Positions 44,966 to 54,483 of a stretch of 64,000 bases of DNA are shown here, piece after piece (position 1 is the stretch's first letter; each line of letters begins with the position of its first letter). The stretch is taken from assembly GCF_037154075.1 (NCBI RefSeq), contig NZ_JBANRJ010000001.1:2041501-2105500 (forward strand), read 5' to 3'. Below the pieces are notes generated by a model that worked only from the letters and a program-made list of their open reading frames with translations, did no database searches and was not told the origin of the DNA. The DNA is from Sphingobium aromaticiconvertens (lineage in GTDB: Bacteria > Pseudomonadota > Alphaproteobacteria > Sphingomonadales > Sphingomonadaceae). The translations under genes were made by a program, and so were the position numbers.

Positions 44966-45751
44966 ATGACCGTGCATTTCATAGGGGCCGGTCCCGGCGC
45001 GCCCGACCTGCTGACGCTGCGGGGGCGTGACCTGATTGCGGCCAGTCCCGTCTGCCTCTATGCCGGGTCGCTGGTGCCGACGGCTATACTCGACCATTGC
45101 CCGCCGGGCGCGCAGATCGTGAACACCGCGTCGATGGCGCTGGACGACATCATCGCCGCCATTAAGGCCGCTCATGCCGCCGGGCAGGACGTCGCCCGCC
45201 TCCACTCGGGCGATCTGTCGGTCTGGTCCGCCATGGGCGAGCAACTGCGGCGATTGCGCGCGTTCGACATCCCGTTCACCGTGACGCCCGGCGTGCCTGC
45301 TTTCGCTGCGGCTGCGGCGGCGCTGGAGACGGAACTGACCCTGCCCACCATCGCGCAGTCGGTCATCCTGACCCGCACCCCCGGCCGCGCCAGCGCGATG
45401 CCCACGGACGAAAGCCTCACGCGGTTCGCCGCGACGGGCGCGACGCTGGCCATTCACCTGTCCATCCACAACCTGCCCAAAGTGGTGCGCGATCTGGTGC
45501 CGGACTATGGCGACGATTGCCCGGTCGCGGTCGTCTGGCGGGCAAGCTGGCCCGACCAGCGGATCGTCCGCGCAACGCTTGGCACGATCGAAGCGGCGGT
45601 GGCGGGCAGCATGGAACGCACTGCGCTCATCCTCATCGGCCGCGTGCTGGATAGCGATAGTGCCGCCGAAAGCAGCCTCTATGCCGCCGGTTATGATCGC
45701 CGCTTCCGGCCGCAGTCCGCCGATTCCCGATTCTCCGGGCATAAGGAATGA
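44966..45751 (+). CDS. cobM: Precorrin-4 C11-methyltransferase
   Basis: A 261-residue tetrapyrrole methyltransferase: [49 protein letters not shown] and [14 protein letters not shown] are CobM marks. It methylates C11 of precorrin-4 to precorrin-5. Start 44966 has AAGGAG at good spacing. It overlaps cobB by four bases. Confidence 0.96.
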   Translation: MTVHFIGAGPGAPDLLTLRGRDLIAASPVCLYAGSLVPTAILDHCPPGAQIVNTASMALDDIIAAIKAAHAAGQDVARLHSGDLSVWSAMGEQLRRLRAFDIPFTVTPGVPAFAAAAAALETELTLPTIAQSVILTRTPGRASAMPTDESLTRFAATGATLAIHLSIHNLPKVVRDLVPDYGDDCPVAVVWRASWPDQRIVRATLGTIEAAVAGSMERTALILIGRVLDSDSAAESSLYAAGYDRRFRPQSADSRFSGHKE

Positions 45752-47064
45752 AGCCCACGCCCGGCCTCCTGATATCCGCGCCCACATCGGGCGCGGGCAA
45801 GACGACGGTGACGCTGGGCCTGCTTCGCGCATTGGTGGAGGAGGGGCTGGCGGTCCAGCCCTATAAGAGCGGCCCGGACTATATCGATCCCGCCTTTCAT
45901 CGTGTCGCCTGTGGCCGGGCGTCGTTCAACCTGGATAGCTGGGCGATGGATGGCACGTTGCTGGATGCGATCGCCGCAGAAGGACAGGGCGCCGACATCA
46001 TCGTGGCCGAGGGGGTGATGGGCCTGTTCGACGGTGCGATGGGAAGGGGCGTCAGCGGCAACGGAGCAAGCATCGACATCGCCCGGCGCATGGGCTGGCC
46101 GGTGGTGCTGGTGGTCGATGTTTCAGGTCAGGCCCAGTCGGCGGCGGCCATCGCGCTTGGCTTTCGGTACCTTGGCGCGGATGTGCCCTTTGCGGGTGTG
46201 ATCCTCAACCGGGTCGCCAGCCCCCGGCACGAACGGCTGGTGCGCAGCGGCATGGAGGCGGCGGGGATAAGGGTGCTGGGCGCGCTGCCCCGGCGTTCTG
46301 ACCTCACGCTGCCAGAGCGGCATCTGGGGCTGGTGCAGGCGGGCGAGCATGATCGGCTGGATGCCCTGATGGCGGATTATGCGGCCTTGATACGCGCGCA
46401 TGTCGACCTGTCCGCGATCCGGCAAGCGGCGGCCGCGAAGCCCCGATCCATGAGCCAGCCTCTCGCCCTGCCCCCACCGGCGCAGCATATCGCGCTGGCG
46501 CAGGATACCGCTTTCTCCTTCACCTATCCTCACCTGCTGACGGCATGGCGGCGAATGGGGGCGCAGATCATGCCCTTTTCCCCCCTTGCCGACGAAGCGC
46601 CCGCGCATGACGCTGATCTCGTCTGGTTGCCGGGCGGCTATCCTGAGCTTCATGCCGGACGCCTTGCCGCTGCCTATCGCTTCCGCGCGGGCTTGTGCCA
46701 TCATGCGAAGACGCGGCCCGTTTATGGCGAATGCGGGGGCTATATGGTGCTGGGCGAGGGGTTGATCGACAAGGATGGCACGCAGCATCGCATGGCCGGG
46801 CTGCTGGGCCTGGTCACCAGCCATGCCGACCGGCGATTGCACCTTGGCTATCGCCAGGCTCGATTGCTCGCACCTGTCGCTGGCTTTACGGCGGGCGCAA
46901 GTCTGCACGGACATGAATTTCATTATTCGACGATCGTGGAGCAACCCGATCCACCGCTGGCCGATGTCACCAACGCCGATGGCGAGTTGCTGGCGGAAAC
47001 AGGATCGTATCGCGGCCATGTCGCCGGAACCTATTTTCACCTGATCGCGCCGGACGCCGTATGA
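45748..47064 (+). CDS. cobB: Hydrogenobyrinic/cobyrinic acid a,c-diamide synthase
   Basis: A 438-residue amidotransferase. The N-terminal ATP-binding domain has the P-loop-like [21 protein letters not shown] and LFDGAMGRG; the C-terminal glutaminase-type domain has [14 protein letters not shown], the nucleophile Cys in [13 protein letters not shown] and a late His (HGHEFHYS). It amidates the a and c side chains using glutamine. Overlaps cobM and cobF (ATGA). Confidence 0.96.
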   Translation: MKPTPGLLISAPTSGAGKTTVTLGLLRALVEEGLAVQPYKSGPDYIDPAFHRVACGRASFNLDSWAMDGTLLDAIAAEGQGADIIVAEGVMGLFDGAMGRGVSGNGASIDIARRMGWPVVLVVDVSGQAQSAAAIALGFRYLGADVPFAGVILNRVASPRHERLVRSGMEAAGIRVLGALPRRSDLTLPERHLGLVQAGEHDRLDALMADYAALIRAHVDLSAIRQAAAAKPRSMSQPLALPPPAQHIALAQDTAFSFTYPHLLTAWRRMGAQIMPFSPLADEAPAHDADLVWLPGGYPELHAGRLAAAYRFRAGLCHHAKTRPVYGECGGYMVLGEGLIDKDGTQHRMAGLLGLVTSHADRRLHLGYRQARLLAPVAGFTAGASLHGHEFHYSTIVEQPDPPLADVTNADGELLAETGSYRGHVAGTYFHLIAPDAV

Positions 47065-47882
47065 TAGACATTCATTTGATTGGCATCGGCACGGGTAATC
47101 CCGACCATCTGATCCTGGCCGCGATCAAGGCGATGAACGCTGCCGACCTGATCCTGTTGCCGCGCAAGGGGGAGGGGAAATCCGATCTGATCGACCTGCG
47201 GCGCTCCATCTGCAACGCGGTGCTGACCGGATCGACCCGCGTCGTGGAGTTCGACCTGCCGGTGCGTTCCGCAACGCCTCCCTATATCGAGGCGGTCAAT
47301 AGCTGGCACGACGCGATCGCCGCGACATGGGCGGAGCAGATCGCCACGCATCTGCCATCTGGAGGGACATTGGCGCTGCTGGTGTGGGGCGACCCCTCAC
47401 TCTACGACAGCACGCTGCGGATAGCCGAGCGGTTGAGCGTGAACGGCATGGCGCTGCGGATGCATGTGGTGCCCGGTATTACCAGCATACAGGCGCTGAC
47501 GGCTGCCCATGCGATCCCGCTGAACATGCTGGGCGCGCCGGTGCTGATCACCACGGGGCGGCGATTGCGGGAACAGGGGTGGCCCGATGCCGCCGAAACC
47601 ATCGTCATCATGCTTGATGGCACATGCGCGTTTCAGACATTGCCGCCGGACGGGGTTTCGATCTGGTGGGGGGCGTATCTGGGGATGCCGCACGAAACGC
47701 TCATCAGCGGGGTGTTGGCCGATGTCGGTGCGCGCATTATCGAAGCCCGCGCCACGCTCAGGGCGCAGCATGGCTGGATCATGGATGTCTATCTGATGCG
47801 AAAATCCGATACTCGCCAAGCGATAGGCTCGACCCAAACGGGCCGAGCCTTATGCCTTAACGAATGGGCGAATCCGGGCTGA
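47061..47882 (+). CDS. cobF: Precorrin-6A synthase (deacetylating, C1-methyltransferase)
   Basis: A 273-residue tetrapyrrole methyltransferase specific to the aerobic pathway: IHLIGIGTGNPDHLILAAI, ALLVWGDPSLYDSTLRI and VPGITSIQALTAAHAIPLN. It methylates C1 and expels the acetyl group of precorrin-5. It is the last cob gene here; cobNST, cobO, cobPU, cobQ, cobD/C and cobV are not in the window. Its 3' end overlaps a convergent hydrolase gene by 26 bases. Confidence 0.95.
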   Translation: MIDIHLIGIGTGNPDHLILAAIKAMNAADLILLPRKGEGKSDLIDLRRSICNAVLTGSTRVVEFDLPVRSATPPYIEAVNSWHDAIAATWAEQIATHLPSGGTLALLVWGDPSLYDSTLRIAERLSVNGMALRMHVVPGITSIQALTAAHAIPLNMLGAPVLITTGRRLREQGWPDAAETIVIMLDGTCAFQTLPPDGVSIWWGAYLGMPHETLISGVLADVGARIIEARATLRAQHGWIMDVYLMRKSDTRQAIGSTQTGRALCLNEWANPG

Positions 47883-48513
47883 GGCGCATGTCGAGATAAT
47901 TGTCGACAGACTTCATCAACTGCTCCAGCTCATGTTCGAAAAAGTGGTTGGCGCCACGGATTTCGTCATGATGGATGGTAATGCCCTTCTGCGTGCGCAG
48001 CTTGTCCACCAGCTTCTGGACGGCGCTGGCAGTCACGACTTCATCCGCCGTCCCCTGGACGATGATGCCCGAGGAAGGGCAGGGCGCCAGGAACGAGAAA
48101 TCATACATGTTGGCGGGCGGCGCGACCGAGATGAAACCCCGCACTTCGGGGCGACGCATCAACAACTGCATGCCGATCCACGCACCGAAGGAGAAGCCCG
48201 CGATCCAGGTGGTCTGCGCTTCGGGATGGAAGCTCTGCACCCAGTCGAGCGCGGCGGCGGCGTCGCTGAGTTCACCGATGCCGTTGTCGAACGTGCCCTG
48301 GCTGCGGCCCACGCCCCGGAAGTTAAAGCGCAACACGGCGAAACCGCGCTTTACGAAGGTCTTGTAAAGCGCCTGGGTGATGCGGTCGTTCATCGTGCCG
48401 CCGCCCTGTGGGTGCGGATGCAGGATCATGGCGACTGGCGCGCGCGGGCGGGGCGGGGGGCTGAAGCGACCTTCAAGGCGGCCTTCGGGTCCGGTGAAAA
48501 TGACGTCGGGCAT
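47857..48513 (-). CDS. Alpha/beta hydrolase
   Basis: A 218-residue hydrolase of the dienelactone-hydrolase-like/CocE-like small group: N-terminal HPHPQGGGTMND (oxyanion region), nucleophile elbow GFSFGAWIG (Ser), and late His in GANHFFEHE with Asp in GTADEVVT. The natural substrate is unknown. Sphingomonads often carry it beside the two cysteine desulfurase genes, as here (divergent, 135 bp apart). The start at 48513 follows AGGT. Confidence 0.85.
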   Translation of the reverse strand: MPDVIFTGPEGRLEGRFSPPPRPRAPVAMILHPHPQGGGTMNDRITQALYKTFVKRGFAVLRFNFRGVGRSQGTFDNGIGELSDAAAALDWVQSFHPEAQTTWIAGFSFGAWIGMQLLMRRPEVRGFISVAPPANMYDFSFLAPCPSSGIIVQGTADEVVTASAVQKLVDKLRTQKGITIHHDEIRGANHFFEHELEQLMKSVDNYLDMRLSPDSPIR

Positions 48514-48648
48514 GGCACCTGCGTTGTTCTGGCCGCGCGGGGCGGCGCAATATGCTGGGACGCGCGCAATCCTGACTGGCTGCGCGCGAATGGAGGCCTA
48601 TATAGGAGCCAGCACGATTTTCGCAATCATTTGAGTGATCCCCCATAC

Positions 48649-49680
48649 GTGGCAAGCCCAGACCGACTTTATCTCGACCATGCCGCGACAACGCCGCTGC
48701 TCGCGCAAGCAAAAGCGGCGATGATCGCTGGGATGGAAAGCTGGGCAAACCCCTCTTCCCCCCATAGCGATGGGCGGGGTGCCCGCGCGGCGGTGGAACA
48801 GGCGCGCGCACGAATTTGCGCGGCGTTAGGATGGGACAGTCATCTGATCTTCAGCTCCGGCGCAAGCGAAGCGATCGCGCTGGCGCTGGGGCGGGCGAAG
48901 GTCGGTCCGGTGGTGACTTCGGCCGTCGAACATGACGCCGTGTTGCGCGTGACGCCGGGCATGGCGCGTTTGCCCGTCGATGCTGAGGGGCGCGTGCTGG
49001 CGGACAATGCCATCGGTCTGGTCGCGATCCAGCATGTGAACAATGAGACTGGCGTGATCCAGCCACTGGATCGCGTTGGGGGCGAGGGCACCGTGATCTT
49101 CGCCGATTGCGCGCAGAGCGCGGGCAAGCTGCCGCTGCCGGACGCCGCCATGATCGCCATCAGCGCGCATAAATTCGGCGGACCGCCGGGCATCGGCGCG
49201 CTGCTGATCCGCGACCTCGCCCTGATCGAGCCGACGGGCGGGCAGGAGCAGGGCTATCGCGCGGGGACGGAGAATTTGCCCGCCATCCTTGGCATGGCGG
49301 CGGCGCTGGAGGCGCGCACGGATTGGCTACCGACCGCGCAAGGACTGCGCGATCGACTCGACGCGACGGTGGAAGCGGGCGGCGGTCAGATAGTGGCGCG
49401 CGATGCGCCGCGTTTGCCTACTATCGCCAGCTATCGGATGCCGGGCGTGTCGGCGCGGGCGCAGCTTATCCAGTTCGATCTGGCGGGCATATCGGTGTCG
49501 GCGGGGAGCGCCTGTTCGTCCGGGTCGCTCAAGACCAGCCATGTGCTGGGGGCGATGGGTTGGGACGATGCGGCGGCGGGAGAGGTTGTGCGGGTGAGTT
49601 TCGGTCCCTCCACCAGCGAGGCCGATGTCGATCGCTTCATTACGGCCTGGAGCGTCATGGCGACGCGGGCAGCCCGATGA
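48649..49680 (+). CDS. Cysteine desulfurase, first copy
   Basis: A 343-residue PLP enzyme of the NifS/IscS class that takes sulfur from cysteine. Family marks: LYLDHAATTPL, SSGASEAIALAL, VEHDAV, HVNNETGVIQPL, FADCAQSAGKL, the PLP Lys in ISAHKFGGP, and the catalytic Cys in AGSACSSGSLKTSHVL. I chose GTG 48649; TTG 48631 is in frame, and neither has a clear ribosome site. It overlaps the second desulfurase gene by four bases. Confidence 0.9.
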   Translation: MASPDRLYLDHAATTPLLAQAKAAMIAGMESWANPSSPHSDGRGARAAVEQARARICAALGWDSHLIFSSGASEAIALALGRAKVGPVVTSAVEHDAVLRVTPGMARLPVDAEGRVLADNAIGLVAIQHVNNETGVIQPLDRVGGEGTVIFADCAQSAGKLPLPDAAMIAISAHKFGGPPGIGALLIRDLALIEPTGGQEQGYRAGTENLPAILGMAAALEARTDWLPTAQGLRDRLDATVEAGGGQIVARDAPRLPTIASYRMPGVSARAQLIQFDLAGISVSAGSACSSGSLKTSHVLGAMGWDDAAAGEVVRVSFGPSTSEADVDRFITAWSVMATRAAR

Positions 49681-50792
49681 TCTATCTCGATTATCAGGCG
49701 ACCACGCCGCTTGCCCCCGAAGCCTATGAGGCGATGGTGCCGTTGCTCCGCGACCAGTTCGCCAATCCGCACAGCGCCCATCGGCCCGGCCGCGCGGCGG
49801 CGGCGGCGGTGGAGGTTGCGCGAGACCGGGTGATGGCGGCGACGGGCATGGAGGGCGGACGGCTGGTCTTCACCTCCGGCGCGACGGAGGCGCTCAACAT
49901 CGCTATCGTCGGGGCGGCACGGGCAGGTAAAGCGCAGGGACGCACCAAGATCGTCACCATCGCCACCGAACATGCCGCCGTGCGCGACACGATGTTGGCA
50001 CTGGCGGAGGAAGGTTTTGAGGCGGTGCTGCTGCCGGTCGATGGCGAGGGACTCGTGGACCTCGACGCGGCGCGGGCGACGATCGACGGACGGACCGCAC
50101 TGGTCGCGGCGATGCTGGTCAACAATGAGACTGGCGTGATCCAGCCTGTCGCGGCTCTCGCTGACATGGCGCGGGCGCAGGGCGCGCTGTTCCTGTGTGA
50201 CGGGGTGCAGGGCTTTGGCCGCATCGGCCTGCCGCGCGCGGCGGACATGATCGCGCTAAGCGCCCACAAGGTCCATGGTCCCAAGGGGATTGGTGCATTA
50301 TGGCTGCGTGATGGCCTGACGCTGCCGCCGCTGATTCATGGCGGCGGGCAGGAAGGCGGCTTGCGATCCGGCACGCTCTCGCCCGCTTTATGCGCCGGTT
50401 TCGGCGTGGCCGCCCGGTTGCTTGTGTCGCGCCATGCGGAGGACGCGGCGCATATCGAGCGGCTCTGGACGCTTGCGCGTGCGCTGTTTGCGGACTGGAT
50501 CATCAACGGTAGCGTCGCAGTGCGTTATCATGGTAATCTCAACCTGCGGCGCGACGGGCTGGATGGCGCGCGACTGTTGTCAGAATGTCGCGGAATCGCC
50601 TTTTCCTTGGGGTCTGCTTGCGCCAGCGGCTCCGGTCGGCCAAGCCATGTCTTGCAAGCGATGGCATTGTCGGACAGACAGGCGCGAGGATCGGTGCGGA
50701 TCGGCTTTGGCCGGTACACGACGCCGACCGAGTTGGAGGATGCTGCAAGAACGATCAACGAAGCGGCGGCAGGGCAAAGTCCGTCGTCATAG
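49677..50792 (+). CDS. Cysteine desulfurase, second copy
   Basis: A 371-residue NifS/IscS-class PLP enzyme: MIYLDYQATTPLAPEAYEAM, FTSGATEALNIAI, ATEHAAV, LVNNETGVIQPVA, LCDGVQGFGRI, PLP Lys in LSAHKVHGPKGIGAL, catalytic Cys in GSACASGSGRPSHVL. It is an ancient rather than recent paralog of the upstream gene (many differences) and translationally coupled to it (ATGA). A ferredoxin gene follows after 17 bases, supporting a role in Fe-S or other sulfur-transfer chemistry. Confidence 0.93.
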   Translation: MIYLDYQATTPLAPEAYEAMVPLLRDQFANPHSAHRPGRAAAAAVEVARDRVMAATGMEGGRLVFTSGATEALNIAIVGAARAGKAQGRTKIVTIATEHAAVRDTMLALAEEGFEAVLLPVDGEGLVDLDAARATIDGRTALVAAMLVNNETGVIQPVAALADMARAQGALFLCDGVQGFGRIGLPRAADMIALSAHKVHGPKGIGALWLRDGLTLPPLIHGGGQEGGLRSGTLSPALCAGFGVAARLLVSRHAEDAAHIERLWTLARALFADWIINGSVAVRYHGNLNLRRDGLDGARLLSECRGIAFSLGSACASGSGRPSHVLQAMALSDRQARGSVRIGFGRYTTPTELEDAARTINEAAAGQSPSS

Positions 50793-50809
50793 GGAACGTC
50801 GCACCAGTC

Positions 50810-51145
50810 ATGATCCGGGTCACTTTCATCAGCGCAGATGGCCAGACGCGTCAGCAGGTCGATGCACCGGCCGGGGCCGTCCTGCTGGACGTGGCGCAGG
50901 CCGCCGGCCAGCCGCTGGAGGGCACATGCGAGGGGCAGATGGCCTGCTCTACCTGCCACGTGATCGTGGACGCCGATGATTTCGCCAAACTCACCCGCGC
51001 CAGCGAGGATGAGGAGGATATGCTTGACCTCGCCGCTGCCGCGACGCGCACCAGCCGTCTGGCCTGTCAGATCACGCTGGATGAGGCGCTTGAGGACATC
51101 ACCGTGCGGATGCCGGGCGAATTCTATAATATGCAGGGCATGTAG
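50810..51145 (+). CDS. [2Fe-2S] ferredoxin, adrenodoxin type
   Basis: A 111-residue ferredoxin. Cluster ligands are Cys40, Cys46, Cys49 and Cys86 (TCEGQMACSTCHV and RLACQITL), the adrenodoxin/Isc-Fdx pattern. It may give electrons for Fe-S assembly by the upstream desulfurases, or serve a cytochrome P450 or other oxygenase. It is the last gene of the desulfurase operon. Confidence 0.92.
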   Translation: MIRVTFISADGQTRQQVDAPAGAVLLDVAQAAGQPLEGTCEGQMACSTCHVIVDADDFAKLTRASEDEEDMLDLAAAATRTSRLACQITLDEALEDITVRMPGEFYNMQGM

Positions 51146-51204
51146 GACGAACTGCCTGCGCCACCAGTGGACAGCGTATCGCGGCTGCGCCAGAGAGTTT
51201 ATCC

Positions 51205-52137
51205 ATGAAAATAGCTGTCCTTCTCCCTCTCACTCTGCTTGCCAGCAGCGCCGCGCTCGCACAGGACGCGCCTGCCGTTCGCCAATCGCTGATGCCGCCC
51301 GCGCCACGCTATGTCGTGTCCGAATCGGCGATGAAGGCGATTCGCAATCCCAAGGAGATTGAGGATTCGACCGGCGGCAGGCTGGGCGTGGCGCTGGTGG
51401 ACAAGGAAGGGAAGCTGCTGCTCGGCTTCAACCGGGATGAGCGGTTCGCCCTATGCTCGACCTTCAAGGCGCCGCTGGGCGCGGCGATCCTTGCAGGCGC
51501 GGAGGGCGGTAAATTCGGGCTGGAAGGACAGATTTCCTTCAGCAAGGACGATCTGCTCGACCATGCGCCGGTGGTGAAGAAGAATTTGAAGCGTGGCCGG
51601 ATGACGATGAGCGAATTGGCCGCCGCCGCTATCGAGGTTAGTGACAACAGTGCGGCCAACCTGCTGCTGCCGATGATCGGCGGGCCGGAGGGGCTGACGC
51701 GCTTCCTGCGGGCGCATGGAGACGAAGTGACCCGGCTCGACCGCAACGAGCCAACGCTGAACGAGAATGTAGAGGGCGACCCGCGCGATACGACCAGCCC
51801 GGCGGCGATGGCGAGCGTCATGGCGACGCTTATCTTTCGCGACCTGAAGCCCGAAAGCGCGCAGATGCTCCGGGGCTGGCTCAACGCCAGCAGCACGGGC
51901 GACAAGCGGATCAAGGCGGGCCTGCCCGAAGGCTGGACCTCCGGCAGCAAGACCGGAAGCTGCGGCACCGCCTATAATGACGTTGCGCTGGTAAAATCGC
52001 CCAAGGGGGAGGAATATCTGCTGGCCATCTATCTCGACCGGCCAACGGTCGATCAGGCGGCGGCTGAGGCAGCGATTGCAGAGGCGGCCAGCGCCGCGCT
52101 CTCCTTCCTCAACAAGGCGGAACGTAGTGGTCTTTAA
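51205..52137 (+). CDS. Class A beta-lactamase
   Basis: A 310-residue serine beta-lactamase with signal peptide (cleaved after ALA). All active-site motifs are present: S85-T-F-K88 (Ambler 70-73), SDN 146-148, E182-x3-N186 (166/170) and K249-T-G251 (234-236). Cys84 and Cys253 fall at Ambler 69 and 238, the pair that forms a disulfide in class A carbapenemases such as KPC, NMC-A and GES. It is chromosomal, between the ferredoxin and 4.5S RNA genes, with no mobile element near. Its spectrum cannot be read from sequence. Confidence 0.92.
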   Translation: MKIAVLLPLTLLASSAALAQDAPAVRQSLMPPAPRYVVSESAMKAIRNPKEIEDSTGGRLGVALVDKEGKLLLGFNRDERFALCSTFKAPLGAAILAGAEGGKFGLEGQISFSKDDLLDHAPVVKKNLKRGRMTMSELAAAAIEVSDNSAANLLLPMIGGPEGLTRFLRAHGDEVTRLDRNEPTLNENVEGDPRDTTSPAAMASVMATLIFRDLKPESAQMLRGWLNASSTGDKRIKAGLPEGWTSGSKTGSCGTAYNDVALVKSPKGEEYLLAIYLDRPTVDQAAAEAAIAEAASAALSFLNKAERSGL

Positions 52138-52146
52138 TCGCGGCTC

Positions 52147-52175
52147 TTGCGTAGGCGCGATCCTTTCGCCATATG
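52147..52175 (+). promoter_or_regulatory. Promoter of the 4.5S RNA gene
   Basis: TTGCGT (52147-52152) and CATATG (52170-52175) are spaced 17 bp; the expected start is ~52182, which matches the predicted RNA 5' end. CATATG also occurs upstream of the tRNA-His gene. Confidence 0.6.
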
Positions 52176-52180
52176 CCCGG

Positions 52181-52275
52181 CCGGGAGTCGGGCGGACGTA
52201 GTCGTCGCCAACTTGGTCAGGTCCTGACGGAAGCAGCCACAACGATTTTGCTGCGGGTCGTTCCGGCTCCCACCT
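52181..52275 (+). ncRNA. ffs: 4.5S signal recognition particle RNA
   Basis: The universally conserved SRP loop GGTCAGGTCCTGACGGAAGC (52216-52235, Ffh-binding) is present. The ends pair: GGGAGTCGG near the 5' end with CCGGCTCCC at 52263-52271 (one U-G pair). A CTCTTTT run follows at ~52274-52280 and probably terminates it. It lies ~125 bp upstream of dnaX, a common alphaproteobacterial order. It binds Ffh in co-translational membrane targeting. Confidence 0.9.
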
Positions 52276-52402
52276 CTTTTCAATATTCGGGCTTCGACTC
52301 GCCAGGCGATTTCCAACTGGGAACCGCCAGCGTCGGGGAAATCGCGAAAACAAATAATCAGAGCGATACCACCTTCGTGGAATTCGCTCTAGAACTGGAC
52401 CC

Positions 52403-54025
52403 ATGTCCGATTCCCCACAGCCCTATCGCGTTCTTGCGCGCAAATATCGGCCGCAAAACTTTAACGAGTTGATCGGGCAGGATGCGATGGTCCAGACTCT
52501 GGGCAACGCGATCCGGCGCGGGCGGTTGGCCCATGCCTTTCTGATGACCGGGGTGCGCGGGGTCGGCAAGACATCGACCGCCCGACTGATCGCCAAGGCG
52601 TTGAACTGCATCGGCCCGGACGGTCAGGGTGGGCCGACCATCGACCCCTGTGGCGTGTGCGAGCCCTGCAAGGCGATTGCCGAAGGGCGGCATATCGACG
52701 TGATCGAGATGGACGCCGCGTCCAACACCGGCGTCGACGATGTGCGCGAGATTATCGAGGCGGTACGCTACGCCGCCGTCTCCGCGCGCTACAAGGTCTA
52801 TATCATCGACGAAGTCCACATGCTCACCCGCAATGCCTTCAACGCGTTGCTGAAAACGCTGGAGGAACCACCGGCGCATGTGAAGTTCCTGTTCGCCACG
52901 ACCGAAGTGACCAAGGTGCCGGTGACGGTCCTCTCGCGCTGCCAGCGTTTCGACCTGCGGCGCATTTCGGCGGACCAGCTTGGCGCGCATTTCGCCAAGA
53001 TCGTGCAGGCCGAAAAGGTGGCCGCAGAACCCGAAGCACTGGCGCTGATCGCGCAGGCGGCGGAGGGGTCGGCGCGCGATGGCCTGTCGATACTGGATCA
53101 GGCGATCGCCCATGCCGAGATGACCGGCGACGCGCCGATGGTGACGGCGGCGCAGGTGCGCGACATGCTGGGTCTGTCCGATCGCGGATCGGTGCGGCGC
53201 TTGCTGGGCCTGTTGCTGGGTGGAACAAGCGCGCCGATGCTGGACGCGGTGCGCGATCAATATGCGCTGGGCGTCGAGCCGCTGGCGTTGATGCGCGGCC
53301 TGCTGGAACTGGTTCATGCGGTGACCGTGGCGAAGGCCGGACGGGGCGGTGGCGACCCGGCCCAGTCGGCAGAGGAGCGGGAGGCGCTGGCCGAATGGGC
53401 ATCGCAACTGGGCTATGGGCCGCTGCATCGGCTGTGGCAGTTGCTGCTCAAGGGCCATGATGAAGTATCGAGCGCGATCCTGCCGATCGAGGCGTGCGAG
53501 ATGGCGCTGCTGCGCATCGTCCATGCCGCCGCCATGCCGGACCCCGGTGAACTGGCAAGGTTGCTGCGTGACGGCGGCGGTGCGCCTGTTGCGGTCGCGG
53601 GTGCGGCAGTGGTTGCGCCGTCAGCGCCACCCGCGCCAGCATCCACGCTGCCGGAGCGGTTCGAGGATGTGATCGAGGCACTGTGGCAGAAGGGCCGCGG
53701 GCAACTGGCGCAGGATCTTCACGATTGCGTCGGCCTGGTGCGCTTTGCACCGCCAGAGATCGACATCCGCCCGGTCCAGCCGCTATCGGCGGATTTCAAT
53801 CGCGATCTTGCCCAGGCATTGCGCGAGATGACAGGTGTCGCCTGGCAGGTGCGGACCAGCGATGGTCCCGCCGCACCGACGCTGATGCAGCAGGAACAAG
53901 GCCGCGCCGCGACCGCGCGCGCGGCCATTTTGGATACCCCGGTGGTACAGGCGGCGCTGGCTGCCTTCCCCGGCGCGGAACTGGTCGAGGATGGCCAGTC
54001 CGAACAATGGAGCGTTGGAACATGA
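52403..54025 (+). CDS. dnaX: DNA polymerase III gamma/tau subunit
   Basis: A 540-residue clamp-loader ATPase. Walker A GVRGVGKTSTAR, the zinc module CIGPDGQGGPTIDPCGVCEPC, Walker B YIIDEVHML, the SRC motif in VLSRCQRFDLRR, and a C-terminal domain after a Pro/Ala linker. It loads the beta clamp and ties the replisome together. No obvious A-rich slippery site for a shorter gamma form was seen. It overlaps ybaB by four bases (ATGA). Confidence 0.95.
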   Translation: MSDSPQPYRVLARKYRPQNFNELIGQDAMVQTLGNAIRRGRLAHAFLMTGVRGVGKTSTARLIAKALNCIGPDGQGGPTIDPCGVCEPCKAIAEGRHIDVIEMDAASNTGVDDVREIIEAVRYAAVSARYKVYIIDEVHMLTRNAFNALLKTLEEPPAHVKFLFATTEVTKVPVTVLSRCQRFDLRRISADQLGAHFAKIVQAEKVAAEPEALALIAQAAEGSARDGLSILDQAIAHAEMTGDAPMVTAAQVRDMLGLSDRGSVRRLLGLLLGGTSAPMLDAVRDQYALGVEPLALMRGLLELVHAVTVAKAGRGGGDPAQSAEEREALAEWASQLGYGPLHRLWQLLLKGHDEVSSAILPIEACEMALLRIVHAAAMPDPGELARLLRDGGGAPVAVAGAAVVAPSAPPAPASTLPERFEDVIEALWQKGRGQLAQDLHDCVGLVRFAPPEIDIRPVQPLSADFNRDLAQALREMTGVAWQVRTSDGPAAPTLMQQEQGRAATARAAILDTPVVQAALAAFPGAELVEDGQSEQWSVGT

Positions 54026-54345
54026 AAGATCTGAACGAAATATTGGGCATGGCGACCCGCGTGCAGGAAGAATTGAGCCGCGCGCAGGACAATCTCGACA
54101 AGATCGAGGTTGAGGGCGCATCGGGCGGTGGTCTGGTGAAGGTCAAGGCGTCGGCCAAGGGTCGGATCATCGGTATCGACATCGACGAAAGCCTGCTCGC
54201 GCCGTCCGAAAAGCAGATGCTGGAGGATCTTGTCACCGCCGCGCTCAATGACGCGCGCAAGAAGGCGGATGAGGCCAGCAATGCCGAAATGGGCAAGATG
54301 ACCAGCGGCCTGCAATTGCCCCCCGGCTTCAAACTGCCTTTCTGA
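54022..54345 (+). CDS. YbaB/EbfC nucleoid-associated protein
   Basis: A 107-residue protein of the YbaB/EbfC family: N-terminal helix (ATRVQEELSRAQDNLDKIEVEG), ASGGGLVKVKASAKG and C-terminal LEDLVTAALNDARKKADE. It forms dimers that bind DNA with little specificity. The dnaX-ybaB(-recR) order is typical; recR is absent here. Confidence 0.93.
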   Translation: MKDLNEILGMATRVQEELSRAQDNLDKIEVEGASGGGLVKVKASAKGRIIGIDIDESLLAPSEKQMLEDLVTAALNDARKKADEASNAEMGKMTSGLQLPPGFKLPF

Positions 54346-54483
54346 ACGAAAAGTCGGAGGTCGTTATCACCCCGTTCATGCGCCCACTATTAGGGACAGG
54401 GTGATTGATCCGCGCAACTGCCATGCCCATAAAGGGGTGGAACAAGAAGTGGACACGCATGAAGGCGAGTCCCTGGAGACTGC

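Noticed and set aside
48649..50792. Recent tandem duplication of the cysteine desulfurase gene
   Set aside because: The two proteins share motifs but differ widely elsewhere, and no DNA-level repeat is visible; they are old paralogs.
52403..54025. Programmed frameshift for a short dnaX product
   Set aside because: I found no A-rich slippery heptamer followed by a stem in the region where gamma would end.
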